This document shows, piece by piece, positions 1 to 8,050 of a stretch of DNA of 64,000 nucleotides. The DNA comes from Rahnella aquatilis CIP 78.65 = ATCC 33071. Lineage in GTDB: Bacteria; Pseudomonadota; Gammaproteobacteria; Enterobacterales; Enterobacteriaceae. Where the stretch lies: positions 2,108,001-2,172,000 of the forward strand of contig NC_016818.1 of assembly GCF_000241955.1 (NCBI RefSeq). Reading direction: 5' to 3'. Each line of letters starts with the position of its first letter. Position 1 is the first letter of the stretch. Below the pieces are notes generated by a model that worked only from the letters and a program-made list of their open reading frames with translations, made no database searches and was not told where the DNA came from. Both the position numbers and the translations under genes were made by a program.

Positions 1-734
1 TCGCCAATCTGAACCAGCACCGGCGGCAGACCCGTCACATCCGCAAACACCGGTGATGCCATTGGGTGATTAGGTAACGCATCGCCCAGGAAGGTGCGTG
101 CCAGGAAATCCAGGCCGGCCTTGGTGTTCAGAGGATCAAGACCTTCCCGGTTGGTCATGGAGACGCCCGTATGCTCAAGGTTGGCCCATGGGGAAATGGA
201 AACACCGCCGGCCGGAAGTGGCAGGCCTTTATTACGTGCAGCTACCATAATGGTAACCACCATTGCTCCGCCCGCAGACTCGCCCGCCAGTAAGATTTTG
301 CTGGCATCAAAGCCCTGTTCAATCAACCACTCATACGCACGAACGGTATCGGTAACGGGCGTGGGGAAAGGATACTCCGGCGCCAGACGGTAATCCGGCA
401 TGTAAACCCGTGCGCCCAGCATGCTGGCGTAGTTACCACCAATACCGTGATAGCCCGCCGGTTCGCCGACAATATAAGCCCCGCCGTGGATGTACATAAC
501 GATGGCATCAGTTTCAAGTTTGTCAGGCGTCACCAGCGTGCCCGGTACGCCCCCCATGTCGACTTCAGTAAAACTGATACCGGAAGGTGCAGGATTTTTA
601 GCCAGCATACGGGTATAGGCGTCACGTACCTCACTCATAGGCGTTACGGTATCCTCACCCGTAAGGATTGGACCCAGGCCGGCCAGGCTTTCTGACCATT
701 CTTTTACGGCTTGTTTGGTTTGTTGATTCAGCAT
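1..734 (-). CDS. alpha/beta hydrolase, hormone-sensitive-lipase (family IV) esterase, 3' end cut off by window edge
   Basis: The minus strand is open from an ATG at 734 to the left edge, so the C-terminal part (with the expected catalytic Asp and His) lies outside. About 244 residues are visible. They contain HGGAYIVGE, the oxyanion-hole motif of the HSL family, and GESAGGA, the nucleophile elbow with the catalytic Ser. There is no signal peptide, so the enzyme is probably cytoplasmic and acts on short acyl esters. The start is preceded by a weak GGAAT. It is divergent from a LysR regulator across 121 bp, which suggests that regulator controls it. The substrate cannot be told from the sequence. 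Confidence 0.85.
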   Translation of the reverse strand, partial: MLNQQTKQAVKEWSESLAGLGPILTGEDTVTPMSEVRDAYTRMLAKNPAPSGISFTEVDMGGVPGTLVTPDKLETDAIVMYIHGGAYIVGEPAGYHGIGGNYASMLGARVYMPDYRLAPEYPFPTPVTDTVRAYEWLIEQGFDASKILLAGESAGGAMVVTIMVAARNKGLPLPAGGVSISPWANLEHTGVSMTNREGLDPLNTKAGLDFLARTFLGDALPNHPMASPVFADVTGLPPVLVQIG

Positions 735-855
735 TTTTATTCCTGTTTGTATTTGCGTTAAAAAATAACAGGAACCTATAGTATATAAACATTTAGGGAA
801 TGTGCTTCCCGTATCAGGGTACGTTAAAGCCCGTATTAAAGGAGATAAATAAAGC

Positions 856-1764
856 ATGGAGATCAACAGCATTGGTGATATCGCCGCATTCGTCGCGGCT
901 GTAAAAGCCGGGAGTTACACCCACGCAGCGGGTTCCCTCGGGCTCACTCGTTCTGCCATTGGCAAGAGTATTGTCAGGCTCGAAACGCGTATGGGTGTTC
1001 GTCTCCTTAACCGTACCACCCGGAGTCTGAGTCTGACTGATGAAGGGAGGGTCATGTTCGACCGTTGCCGACAGATACTGGATGACCTGGAAGAGGTCGA
1101 TGCCGCCATGGCCATGCGCAGGGGGAAACCAACGGGGACTCTCCGGCTGAGTGCTCCGCTTTCTTTTGGGCAGCGCCATATCCTTCCCATTCTGGATGTT
1201 TATCTGAAAAAGTGGCCGGAACTTCGTGCGGAGGTGTCCTTTAGCGACAGGTTTGTTGATCTTATTGAAGAAGGCTTTGATATTGCCATTCGCATCGGTG
1301 AACCCCGCGATGACTCGCGCATTCTTACCCGAACGATTGCTTCGCAGCACATTGTCACTTGTGCATCTCCAGAATATTTGTCCTCACGGGGCGTTCCAGA
1401 AACGCCCGCAGACTTAACCGGGCATGACACTATTTTTCTTCTGAGTGCAGAAAAGAGACGCAGCTGGCGGTTTGCGACTCCGGAAGGTACTTTTGTGTAT
1501 GAAGGACCCGGGCGGCTAAACCTCGACAGTTCGGAAGCCATGCGGGCATCGGCAATTTCCGGATTTGGTATCGTTCACTTACCGACCTATTTGCTAGGGG
1601 AGGATTTACGTAGTGGTAAGCTGATACCGGTGCTTGAGGAGTATCCTTTCCCTCCGGAACCTATTCGGCTCATTTATCCCAGTAAACGACATTTATCCCC
1701 GCGAATTCGGGCCTTTATTGACCTGCTTGTGGAAAGCTGGGAGCAAGGTTTACCTTGGGAATAA
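856..1764 (+). CDS. LysR-family transcriptional regulator
   Basis: 302 residues, the usual LysR length. The N-terminal ~60 residues form the winged HTH (AGSLGLTRSAIGKSIVRLE, then RLLNRTTRSLSLTDEG), followed by a LysR substrate-binding domain. GGAG at 841-844 lies 11 bases before the ATG. LysR proteins commonly regulate a divergent target, here the esterase at 1-734, and repress themselves from the shared 121-bp intergenic region. The inducer is unknown. Confidence 0.9.
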   Translation: MEINSIGDIAAFVAAVKAGSYTHAAGSLGLTRSAIGKSIVRLETRMGVRLLNRTTRSLSLTDEGRVMFDRCRQILDDLEEVDAAMAMRRGKPTGTLRLSAPLSFGQRHILPILDVYLKKWPELRAEVSFSDRFVDLIEEGFDIAIRIGEPRDDSRILTRTIASQHIVTCASPEYLSSRGVPETPADLTGHDTIFLLSAEKRRSWRFATPEGTFVYEGPGRLNLDSSEAMRASAISGFGIVHLPTYLLGEDLRSGKLIPVLEEYPFPPEPIRLIYPSKRHLSPRIRAFIDLLVESWEQGLPWE

Positions 1765-1801
1765 AGTATATCCAAACGCAGTTGTCCGGCTACATTTTCA
1801 G

Positions 1802-1877
1802 GCACAATGTCCGCTCCTCGCTCACAGCGGACCTTTCATAACCAGAGGTCCGCTCTGTGCCAAGAGCGGAAGTTAAC
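1802..1877. repeat. GTCCGCT inverted-repeat element, copy 1
   Basis: This element begins GCACAATGTCCGCT and contains two nested hairpins: GTCCGCT...AGCGGAC, then TCCGCTCT-GTGCCA-AGAGCGGA (perfect 8-bp arms). Its left end shares about 20 of 24 positions with the element at 2718-2794. The pair sits on either side of the histidine phosphatase gene. I see no transposase. Confidence 0.6.
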
Positions 1878-2043
1878 TACGGATAAAATTCAGCGCCTCA
1901 CCTCCAGAGCCGCTGCATAATGGCAATAAGCTACACTTGTTCATTATTTCCAAAACAGGAAAGCCTTCCGCTGCTTCAACGGTGTGTGTTTGACATCGCG
2001 CAGTTGGGACATTTTGATCAACAACGAGCATGGCCAGCTAACG

Positions 2044-2664
2044 ATGAAATTGATACTTGTTCGACACGCAGAAACAGAGTGGAATTTGGAAGGAATTATT
2101 CAGGGGCACAGCGATAGCCCCTTGACCTGTCGGGGTTTGCGTGAAACATCCGTCCTACTAGCAGCGTTTAGTGCAAGTGAGTATCAAATAGAGCGTGTTT
2201 ACGCTTCTCCGCTTGGGCGTGCCTGGCAAATGGGGCAAAGCCTGGCTGAACACTTTCATTGTTCACTGACGGCTGAACCGGCCCTTAAAGAGCAGGCCTT
2301 TGGTCAGTTTGAAGGTATGCCGTTAGAACTACTCAGACAAAAACATCCAAACTATGCAAATGAGTTATTCAGGCTTGATGCAGAGTATTGTCCACCTGGG
2401 GGGGAGTCACTGGCGCATGCTTCTCAGCGAGTTATGCGTTTTTTACAAAACCTGGAAGATACCTCATCACATCAACAAACAATATGTATTGTGTCTCACG
2501 GGCATGTCAGTCAGGGCACTCTGGCAATTCTTAAAGAAGGGACTGTCAATAGTTTCCCTCGCTATGCTCACCCCAATGCAAGTTATTCTGTTATCGACCT
2601 GATTAATGGAAAATGTATCGGCCTAAAGTGGGGGATTGCTACACATTTACGTCACCTGAATTAG
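2044..2664 (+). CDS. histidine phosphatase family protein (phosphoglycerate mutase-like)
   Basis: From the ATG at 2044 this is 206 residues and opens directly with the phosphatase signature (LILVRHAETEW). A longer reading from 1984 would add 20 residues that do not belong to the fold. The second conserved His is in SHGHVSQG near the C-terminus. It is the same superfamily as CobC and GpmB, but it has no cobalamin or glycolytic neighbours, so the substrate is open. It stands alone between two related inverted-repeat elements and near an integrase, which suggests an accessory gene. Confidence 0.8.
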   Translation: MKLILVRHAETEWNLEGIIQGHSDSPLTCRGLRETSVLLAAFSASEYQIERVYASPLGRAWQMGQSLAEHFHCSLTAEPALKEQAFGQFEGMPLELLRQKHPNYANELFRLDAEYCPPGGESLAHASQRVMRFLQNLEDTSSHQQTICIVSHGHVSQGTLAILKEGTVNSFPRYAHPNASYSVIDLINGKCIGLKWGIATHLRHLN

Positions 2665-2717
2665 TGGCTACCTTTCAAGCATTGAAAACCCATCCTGCCA
2701 GAGTCATCATTATTTAA

Positions 2718-2794
2718 GCACAATGTCCGCTTTTCGCTCATAACAGGCCTAATACGTTTCCGTGGATAGTTCTGTATGAGAAGCGGACTTCACA
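2718..2794. repeat. GTCCGCT inverted-repeat element, copy 2
   Basis: It starts GCACAATGTCCGCTT like the copy at 1802 and ends in AAGCGGAC, giving perfect 8-bp terminal arms around a ~55-base interior. It lies 54 bp after the phosphatase stop codon. Confidence 0.6.
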
Positions 2795-2875
2795 CTTTCG
2801 ATTCACGCTGGACAGTCTGGCTGACGATGCTCATAAACGGCTTAACAATTTATCCGAACTGAAACTAGAAAAATG

Positions 2876-2907
2876 CCGTACCAGTACAGACTGATACGGT
2901 TATTTTT
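2876..2907 (-). terminator. terminator-like hairpin after the integrase gene
   Basis: The arms at 2876-2885 and 2890-2899 (CCGTACCAGT / ACTGATACGG, one wobble) enclose a 4-base loop. On the minus strand the hairpin is followed by CATTTTTC. It lies about 30 bp downstream of the integrase stop. Confidence 0.7.
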
Positions 2908-2929
2908 GTGGTTTATTTTGTCAGAGTGG

Positions 2930-4198
2930 TTATCCCATTGTGCAACTGATTTCCTTCCCACAAATATAAGGTGGGGCATACGCTTTCCGGCACATATCCA
3001 GATAATCCGACCACCATTGCATCATCGCTTTACGGGCATCGAGATATTCTGCTTTATGGATGTAGGCTGCTCGAACGCTATTGCGTTCCTGGTGACTCAT
3101 CTGCCGTTCAACCGCATCCTGTGCCCACAGGCCAGACTCCATCAGGGCACTACAGGCCATTGCCCGAAACCCGTGGCCGCAGATTTCATCTTTTGTGTCA
3201 TAACCCATCAGGCGTAGCGCCTTATTGACCGTGTTTTCGCACATCGGTTTATACGGATTATGATCGCCGGGGAATACCAGTACCTGATGCCCGGATATTT
3301 CCCGTATCTGTTTCAGAATCGCAATGGACTGACGGGAGAGTGGAACGATATGTGGAGTGCGCATTTTTGCACCACGCCCGGAGTAGAGGACACCGGGGAT
3401 GGCCTCGCGAGTGGCAGGAATGGTCCAGATTCTGTTCCTGAAATCGATCTCAGACCAACGGGCGAAACGCAGTTCGCTGGAACGGATGAATAGGTGCAGG
3501 GTGAGTGATACTGCCAGGCGGGTTAACTCTCGTCCTTGCTGGTAGTCCTTAATGCGAATCAACAGTTCCGGCAGTCGCTCCAGCGGAAGGGCGGGGTAGT
3601 GGCGTTTAACGGGAGGAGCGATGATACCCTCCAGATTTGCCGCCGGATTGTTCTCTATCAACTCCTGATGTACGGCATGACGCATGATGTTGCACATATG
3701 CTGCCGGGTACGTGCTGCGACTTCCAGCAGACCTTTTTTCTCAATCCTTTTCAGCAGGTCGATGAAATGGCGGGTGTTCAGTTCTGTGACCTGCAGGTGT
3801 CCAATTATCGGGAAGATATGGTTGTTCATGCTGGCAAGCAGGCGGGTTGCGTGGTTCTCTGACCATGTCCGGTTGCTGTTATGCCACTCCAGTGCCACAT
3901 GTTTGAAGGTTTTTTCTGGTGTGGAAGGGGTTCTTTCAGCAGAGCGCTGTTGCGCTGGATTGATATTCTGCGCCAGCAGCTTGCGGATGCTGTCACGCTG
4001 TTGTCGGGCATAAGCCAGGGAAACATCGGGATAGGCCCCTAAACCGAGGCGGGATTCTTTTCTATCGATACGATATTTGAGATACCAGAGACGTGAACCG
4101 CCTGGATTGACCAAAAGGTAAAGACCGTGCGAGTCGGAGACTTTGAAGGGTTTTGCGGATGGTTTTAAGTTGCGGATTTTTGTGTCGTTAAGAGACAT
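2930..4198 (-). CDS. P4-type tyrosine recombinase (genomic-island integrase)
   Basis: 422 residues from the ATG at 4198 (MSLNDTKIRNLKPS, the typical start of P4 integrases). A longer reading from 4285 adds an atypical leader. The N-terminal arm/DUF4102-like domain (HGLYLLVNPGGSRLWYLKYR) precedes a phage core domain and the catalytic domain. Catalytic residues are visible: Arg in SSELRFARW, His and Arg in HGFRAMACS, His in QMSHQERN, and Tyr in AAYIHKAEY. It appears complete. Such enzymes insert islands into tRNA 3' ends; tRNA-Asn ends 196 bp away. The gene is read away from the tRNA, and island cargo would lie to the left. Confidence 0.92.
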   Translation of the reverse strand: MSLNDTKIRNLKPSAKPFKVSDSHGLYLLVNPGGSRLWYLKYRIDRKESRLGLGAYPDVSLAYARQQRDSIRKLLAQNINPAQQRSAERTPSTPEKTFKHVALEWHNSNRTWSENHATRLLASMNNHIFPIIGHLQVTELNTRHFIDLLKRIEKKGLLEVAARTRQHMCNIMRHAVHQELIENNPAANLEGIIAPPVKRHYPALPLERLPELLIRIKDYQQGRELTRLAVSLTLHLFIRSSELRFARWSEIDFRNRIWTIPATREAIPGVLYSGRGAKMRTPHIVPLSRQSIAILKQIREISGHQVLVFPGDHNPYKPMCENTVNKALRLMGYDTKDEICGHGFRAMACSALMESGLWAQDAVERQMSHQERNSVRAAYIHKAEYLDARKAMMQWWSDYLDMCRKAYAPPYICGKEISCTMG

Positions 4199-4353
4199 TT
4201 GGGGGGGCACTCCGTCATCGAACCAACTTGACCCCAAATCTGACCACCAAATTCTCCCGATGCGGAGGGGAAACTGAAAATGCATCGGGAAGACTATTTA
4301 CATTCACTGATTGCATCAAAGCCACACAGGCCTGGGCACCGGGCATGAAAAGC

Positions 4354-4388
4354 AAAAAGCCCGCTTAAGTTTCCTTAAGCGGGCTTTT
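4354..4388 (-). terminator. Rho-independent terminator of tRNA-Asn
   Basis: Perfect 12-bp arms (4358-4369 and 4374-4385, AGCCCGCTTAAG) enclose a 4-base loop and are flanked by A and T runs. The hairpin works on the minus strand just past the tRNA and may also stop plus-strand transcription. Confidence 0.85.
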
Positions 4389-4394
4389 CTAATT

Positions 4395-4470
4395 TGGCTC
4401 CTCTGACTGGACTCGAACCAGTGACATACGGATTAACAGTCCGCCGTTCTACCGACTGAACTACAGAGGA
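4395..4470 (-). tRNA. tRNA-Asn (GTT)
   Basis: 76 nt including the encoded CCA. Read on the minus strand it begins TCCTCTGTAGTTCAG, has the anticodon loop CTGTTAA (anticodon GTT) and ends GGTTCGAGTCC...CCA. The acceptor arms pair (TCCTCTG / CAGAGGA). tRNA-Asn genes are well-known attachment sites for P4-type islands, for example the Yersinia high-pathogenicity island. Confidence 0.97.
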
Positions 4471-4864
4471 ATCGTTTGAACGGGGCGAATAATAGCGACT
4501 GCCTGTGGGCATGTCAAAGGGTTAACGAAAAAAGTTGTCTGACTGTTCTCTTAATATTCAACTTGTTGACTTTTAAGACAAAGTGATTAAAACCTCTGCC
4601 ATTTTTTCGTGTGTTTTGCCTTTTCATCTCTGGATTGCACTAAAAGCACTCACAAGTTGCCTGATTGTTGTGCAGGCGTTATCGGTAAGTTCGATTCTGG
4701 CTGTTCTTTTGCAAGTCTTTTGCCATCTGCCCGCCATAAAAGCGTCATAAATTCTGATCTGGTGCACAAATTTCACTCATTTTTCGAAACTGGCACACCC
4801 CGTGCATTGTTATTTCACTAACAACAGCTAGTTTTTTGACAATGAAGCAACAGAGGATTAACTG
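4471..4864. other. 394-bp intergenic region: tRNA-Asn promoter side and regulatory region of the ddp operon
   Basis: No convincing gene. An open frame at 4609-4821 has no recognisable domain and overlaps the sigma-54 promoter, so it is not called. The right end carries the sigma-54-type promoter at 4791-4806, with an isolated GGTGCA half-site at 4761-4766 and TGCACT at 4636-4641. These resemble halves of NtrC sites, but neither forms a full 17-bp palindrome. Confidence 0.6.
4791..4806 (+). promoter_or_regulatory. sigma-54 (RpoN) -24/-12 promoter for the rpiR-ddpXABCDF operon
   Basis: TGGCACACCCCGTGCA has the invariant GG and GC separated by exactly 10 bases. It matches TGGCACG-N4-TTGCA except at two variable positions. 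Transcription would start near 4818, about 47 bp before the regulator ATG at 4865. The E. coli ddp operon is reported to be NtrC-activated under nitrogen limitation, which agrees with this site. Confidence 0.75.
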
Positions 4865-5737
4865 ATGCAGCCAGCGCAGGATGTGATTGAGCAAATCGAA
4901 GCCTCGTTCGCCGGACAGACACCTACGGGCAAACGCATTGCCAGCTATCTGCTGGCAAATCTTGCCCAGATCCCGTTTGAAACGGCGGACAGCATTGCGC
5001 GCAGCGCGGCGACCAGCGGCATTTCAGTCGGGCGCTATCTGCGCAGTCTGGGTTATCGCAATCTCGATCACTTCAAGCAAATGCTGCGCCTGCAAAGTGG
5101 CACCTCCTATCAGCCGTGGGTGGTGACCGATCGTCTGGGCGCTTATCGCGAGCGCAGCAAACAGCCGCAGCAGGAAAAGTTGCAACAGTCGCTGACGCTC
5201 GAGCTCGAAGCCATTAATCACGTGTATCAGCTGGCGCAAACCGACAGCTTTGCGCAGGTCAGCCGTCGTCTGGCCGATGCGGAAGCGGTATTTATTCTCG
5301 GCATTCAGTCAGTGCGCGGCATTGCCAATAACTTCTCCAGTTATCTCGAATACTTACGTCCGAAAGTGTATTTCGCCGACGGGCTTTCCGGCACCTATGT
5401 TGAATCCCTGAATTCGGAATTTGCGCAGCCTTATCTGGTGGTGACCGATACCCGCGCGTATTCGAAGATGGCGCAAACCTACTGCGAAGCTGCCTGCGAA
5501 CGCGGTCTGAATGTGGCACTGATCACTGACATTTACTGCCCGTGGGCCCGCGATTATCCGGTAGATCTGTTGCAGGTGAAAACCGATACCGGCCAGTTCT
5601 GGGACTCGATGGCACCGCTCAGTTGCCTGTTCAATCTGCTGTGTTCGGCAGTGCTCGAACTGCGCGGTAACGCAGTAGAACAGCGCCTGGCGAATAACCG
5701 GATTTTGCAAAAACAGCTCGGACAATTTGAATCGTAA
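4865..5737 (+). CDS. MurR/RpiR-family transcriptional regulator (HTH plus SIS domain)
   Basis: 290 residues. An N-terminal RpiR-type HTH (about residues 1-80, including ADSIARSAATSGISVGRYLRSLGY) precedes a SIS sugar-phosphate-binding domain (about 120-260, with VFILGIQSVRG). GAGGA before the ATG at 4865 gives a normal ribosome site. It is the first gene after the sigma-54 promoter and lies 36 bp before ddpX, so it is probably co-transcribed and autoregulated. RpiR proteins usually sense phosphosugars. Here the linked genes suggest a peptide or murein-derived signal, but that is inference. The E. coli ddp operon, as I know it, has no such regulator at its head. Confidence 0.88.
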   Translation: MQPAQDVIEQIEASFAGQTPTGKRIASYLLANLAQIPFETADSIARSAATSGISVGRYLRSLGYRNLDHFKQMLRLQSGTSYQPWVVTDRLGAYRERSKQPQQEKLQQSLTLELEAINHVYQLAQTDSFAQVSRRLADAEAVFILGIQSVRGIANNFSSYLEYLRPKVYFADGLSGTYVESLNSEFAQPYLVVTDTRAYSKMAQTYCEAACERGLNVALITDIYCPWARDYPVDLLQVKTDTGQFWDSMAPLSCLFNLLCSAVLELRGNAVEQRLANNRILQKQLGQFES

Positions 5738-5773
5738 ATTCACTGCCAAGACAGGAACGCAAAGACATTCACC

Positions 5774-6361
5774 ATGACCATCAATCATAAAACACCTGAC
5801 ATCGCACTGACTGATCTGGCCGAAGTTCTGCCCGATGCCGTGATCGACCTGAAGTATGCCACCGCCGATAACCTGACCGGTCAGCCAATTTATCGCGAAT
5901 CGCGCTGCCTGCTGCACCCTGATGCCGCCTCGGCTTTGGTTCGCTGCAATGAAGTGGCGAAGCTGGCGGGTTTTACCCTGAAAATCTATGACGCTTACCG
6001 GCCGCAGGCGGCGCAGGCCTGTTTGTGGGCGGCGTTTCCGAATCCGGATTATGTGGTGGATATCAGACTGGGTTCGCACCACAGCCGCGGGGTGGCGGTC
6101 GATCTGACCTTGCTGGATGAGCAGGGGGAAGTCGTGGATATGGGCGCGGGCTTCGATGAAATGACGGAAGTGTCGCATCCGTTTTATCCCGATTTACCGC
6201 CACACATCCAGCGTAACCGCTTGTTGCTCAACGCCGTGATGGCAGCGGGCGGCTTTAAAGGTATCGCCAGCGAGTGGTGGCACTTTGAATTACCGGATGC
6301 CAAAACGTATCCGTTGTTGGAAGAGCGGTTCGGCTGCTATCCGCCGGTTAATGCCGCGTAA
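5774..6361 (+). CDS. ddpX: D-alanyl-D-alanine dipeptidase (VanX/DdpX family)
   Basis: 195 residues, close to E. coli DdpX and VanX. The zinc site is visible: SHHSRGVAVD gives His103 and Asp110, and EWWH gives catalytic Glu167 and His170. The Arg of DAYRPQ matches the transition-state Arg of VanX. There is no signal peptide, so it acts in the cytoplasm on D-Ala-D-Ala brought in by the transporter encoded next door, releasing D-Ala for carbon and nitrogen use. It is 36 bp after the regulator and 47 bp before the binding-protein gene. Confidence 0.95.
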   Translation: MTINHKTPDIALTDLAEVLPDAVIDLKYATADNLTGQPIYRESRCLLHPDAASALVRCNEVAKLAGFTLKIYDAYRPQAAQACLWAAFPNPDYVVDIRLGSHHSRGVAVDLTLLDEQGEVVDMGAGFDEMTEVSHPFYPDLPPHIQRNRLLLNAVMAAGGFKGIASEWWHFELPDAKTYPLLEERFGCYPPVNAA

Positions 6362-6408
6362 TCATTGCACGTCTCTTATCACTTTTTGACAGAGCCAGGA
6401 GTTCCCCG

Positions 6409-7989
6409 ATGAGCAACACAGCAATCAACACGTTCCGCAGAAATACAAAAACACAGATCGCCGGTGCCCTTTTTCTTGCCTTGTCAGGCTTAAGTTTTGC
6501 CACACAGGCCGCCGTGCCGAAAGACATGCTGGTGATTGGTAAAGCAGCGGATCCGCAAACGCTGGATCCGGCAGTGACCATCGACAACAACGACTGGACG
6601 GTCACGTATCCGGCGTATCAGCGTCTGGTGCAGTATAAAACCGAAGGTGGTAAAGGCTCGACGCAGGTCGAAGGCGATCTGGCGGCAAGCTGGACGGCTT
6701 CACCGGATCAACTCGTCTGGACCTTCAAACTCAAGCCGGGCGCCAAATTTGATGACGGCACTGAAGTTAATGCCGATGCCGTGAAATGGTCATTCGAGCG
6801 CCTGATGAAAATCGGCCAGGGCCCGTCGGAAGCCTTCCCGAAAGACATGACAGTCTCGGTTGTGGATCCGCTGACGGTTACGTTCACGCTCAAAACGCCG
6901 TTCGCGCCATTCCTCTACACGCTGGCGAATGACGGTGCGGGGATCGTCAATCCGGCGATTGCTAAAGCCAATCCGGCCGATGAAGGCAAGGCATGGCTGG
7001 CTGGTCATACCGCCGGTTCCGGCCCTTATAAGCTGGATCGCTGGCAGAAAGGTCAGCAACTGGTGCTGGTGCCGAATCCGCATTACAGCGGCGCGAAGCC
7101 AGCTTTCAAACGCGTGACCGTGAAAATTATCGGTGAAAGCGCCACCCGTCGTCTGCAACTGTCGCGCGGGGATCTGGATATCGCCGATTCCCTGCCGATG
7201 GACCAGTTGGCTGCGCTGAAGAAAGAAGACAAAGTCGCCGTTGAAGAATTCCCGTCGCTGCGCGTGACCTATCTGTATCTCAACAACGCCAAAGCACCGC
7301 TCAGTCAGGTGGATTTACGCCGCGCGATTTCCTCTGCCGTGGATTATCAGGGCATGGTGAAAGGCATTCTCGGTGGTAACGCCAAACAGATGCGCGGGCC
7401 GATCCCGGACGGCATGTGGGGCTTCGATCCGACGGCGAAACAATACAGTCTGGATCTGACGCAGGCCAAAGCCGATATGGAAAAGGTCAAAGACAAACCA
7501 CAGACGCTGGATTTCCTGTATTCCGATAACGATCCGAACTGGGAATCTATCGCGCTTTCCGTACAGGCCAGCCTGGGTCAGGCCGGGATTAACGTGAAAC
7601 TGGAAAAGCTGGCTAACGCTACCATGCGCGACCGTATCGGGCAGGGCGATTACGACATCTCAATCGGTAACTGGAGCCCGGATTTTGCCGACCCGTACAT
7701 GTTTATGAACTACTGGTTTGAGTCCGACAAGAAAGGTCTGCCGGGGAACCGTTCCTTCTATTCCAACCCGGAGGTTGATGCGTTGCTGAAAAAAGCAGTG
7801 TCGGTGACTGATCAGAAACAGCGCACGGACTATTACCAGCAGGCGCAGAAAATCGTTATCGACGAAGCGGCGTATGTGTATTTGTTCCAGAAAAACTATC
7901 AGGTGGCGATGAACAAGGACGTTAAAGGCTTTGTTTTCAACCCGATGCTCGAACAAGTGTTCAACGTTGGTCAAATGCATAAGCAGTAA
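6409..7989 (+). CDS. ddpA: periplasmic dipeptide-binding protein of the Ddp importer (SBP family 5)
   Basis: 526 residues, SBP_bac_5 type. The signal peptide spans roughly residues 1-35 (a basic stretch, then IAGALFLALSGLSFATQAA), with mature protein from about AVPKDMLVIG. The family-5 N-terminal motif is seen as AADPQTLDPA. The start is preceded by CCAGGAG. It captures the dipeptide in the periplasm and delivers it to DdpBC. A strong hairpin lies just downstream, before the permease genes, as is common where the binding protein must be made in excess. Confidence 0.92.
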   Translation: MSNTAINTFRRNTKTQIAGALFLALSGLSFATQAAVPKDMLVIGKAADPQTLDPAVTIDNNDWTVTYPAYQRLVQYKTEGGKGSTQVEGDLAASWTASPDQLVWTFKLKPGAKFDDGTEVNADAVKWSFERLMKIGQGPSEAFPKDMTVSVVDPLTVTFTLKTPFAPFLYTLANDGAGIVNPAIAKANPADEGKAWLAGHTAGSGPYKLDRWQKGQQLVLVPNPHYSGAKPAFKRVTVKIIGESATRRLQLSRGDLDIADSLPMDQLAALKKEDKVAVEEFPSLRVTYLYLNNAKAPLSQVDLRRAISSAVDYQGMVKGILGGNAKQMRGPIPDGMWGFDPTAKQYSLDLTQAKADMEKVKDKPQTLDFLYSDNDPNWESIALSVQASLGQAGINVKLEKLANATMRDRIGQGDYDISIGNWSPDFADPYMFMNYWFESDKKGLPGNRSFYSNPEVDALLKKAVSVTDQKQRTDYYQQAQKIVIDEAAYVYLFQKNYQVAMNKDVKGFVFNPMLEQVFNVGQMHKQ

Positions 7990-8006
7990 CCGCAATATCA
8001 TTCACG

Positions 8007-8037
8007 AAAACCCCTTTCACGACCTGAAAGGGGTTTT
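8007..8037 (+). terminator. intercistronic hairpin between ddpA and ddpB (partial terminator or mRNA stabiliser)
   Basis: Perfect 13-bp arms (8007-8019 / 8025-8037, AAAACCCCTTTCA) enclose a 5-base loop and end in TTTT. The next gene starts only 13 bp later in the same direction, so this is likely an attenuating or mRNA-protecting structure rather than a full stop. Confidence 0.7.
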
Positions 8038-8050
8038 ACGGGGAAAAACT

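Noticed and set aside
814..1350. 178-codon minus-strand frame opposite the LysR gene
   Set aside because: Shadow of a well-supported LysR gene; no independent domain.
4609..4821. 70-codon open frame between tRNA-Asn and the RpiR gene
   Set aside because: No domain or good ribosome site, and it overlaps the sigma-54 promoter.
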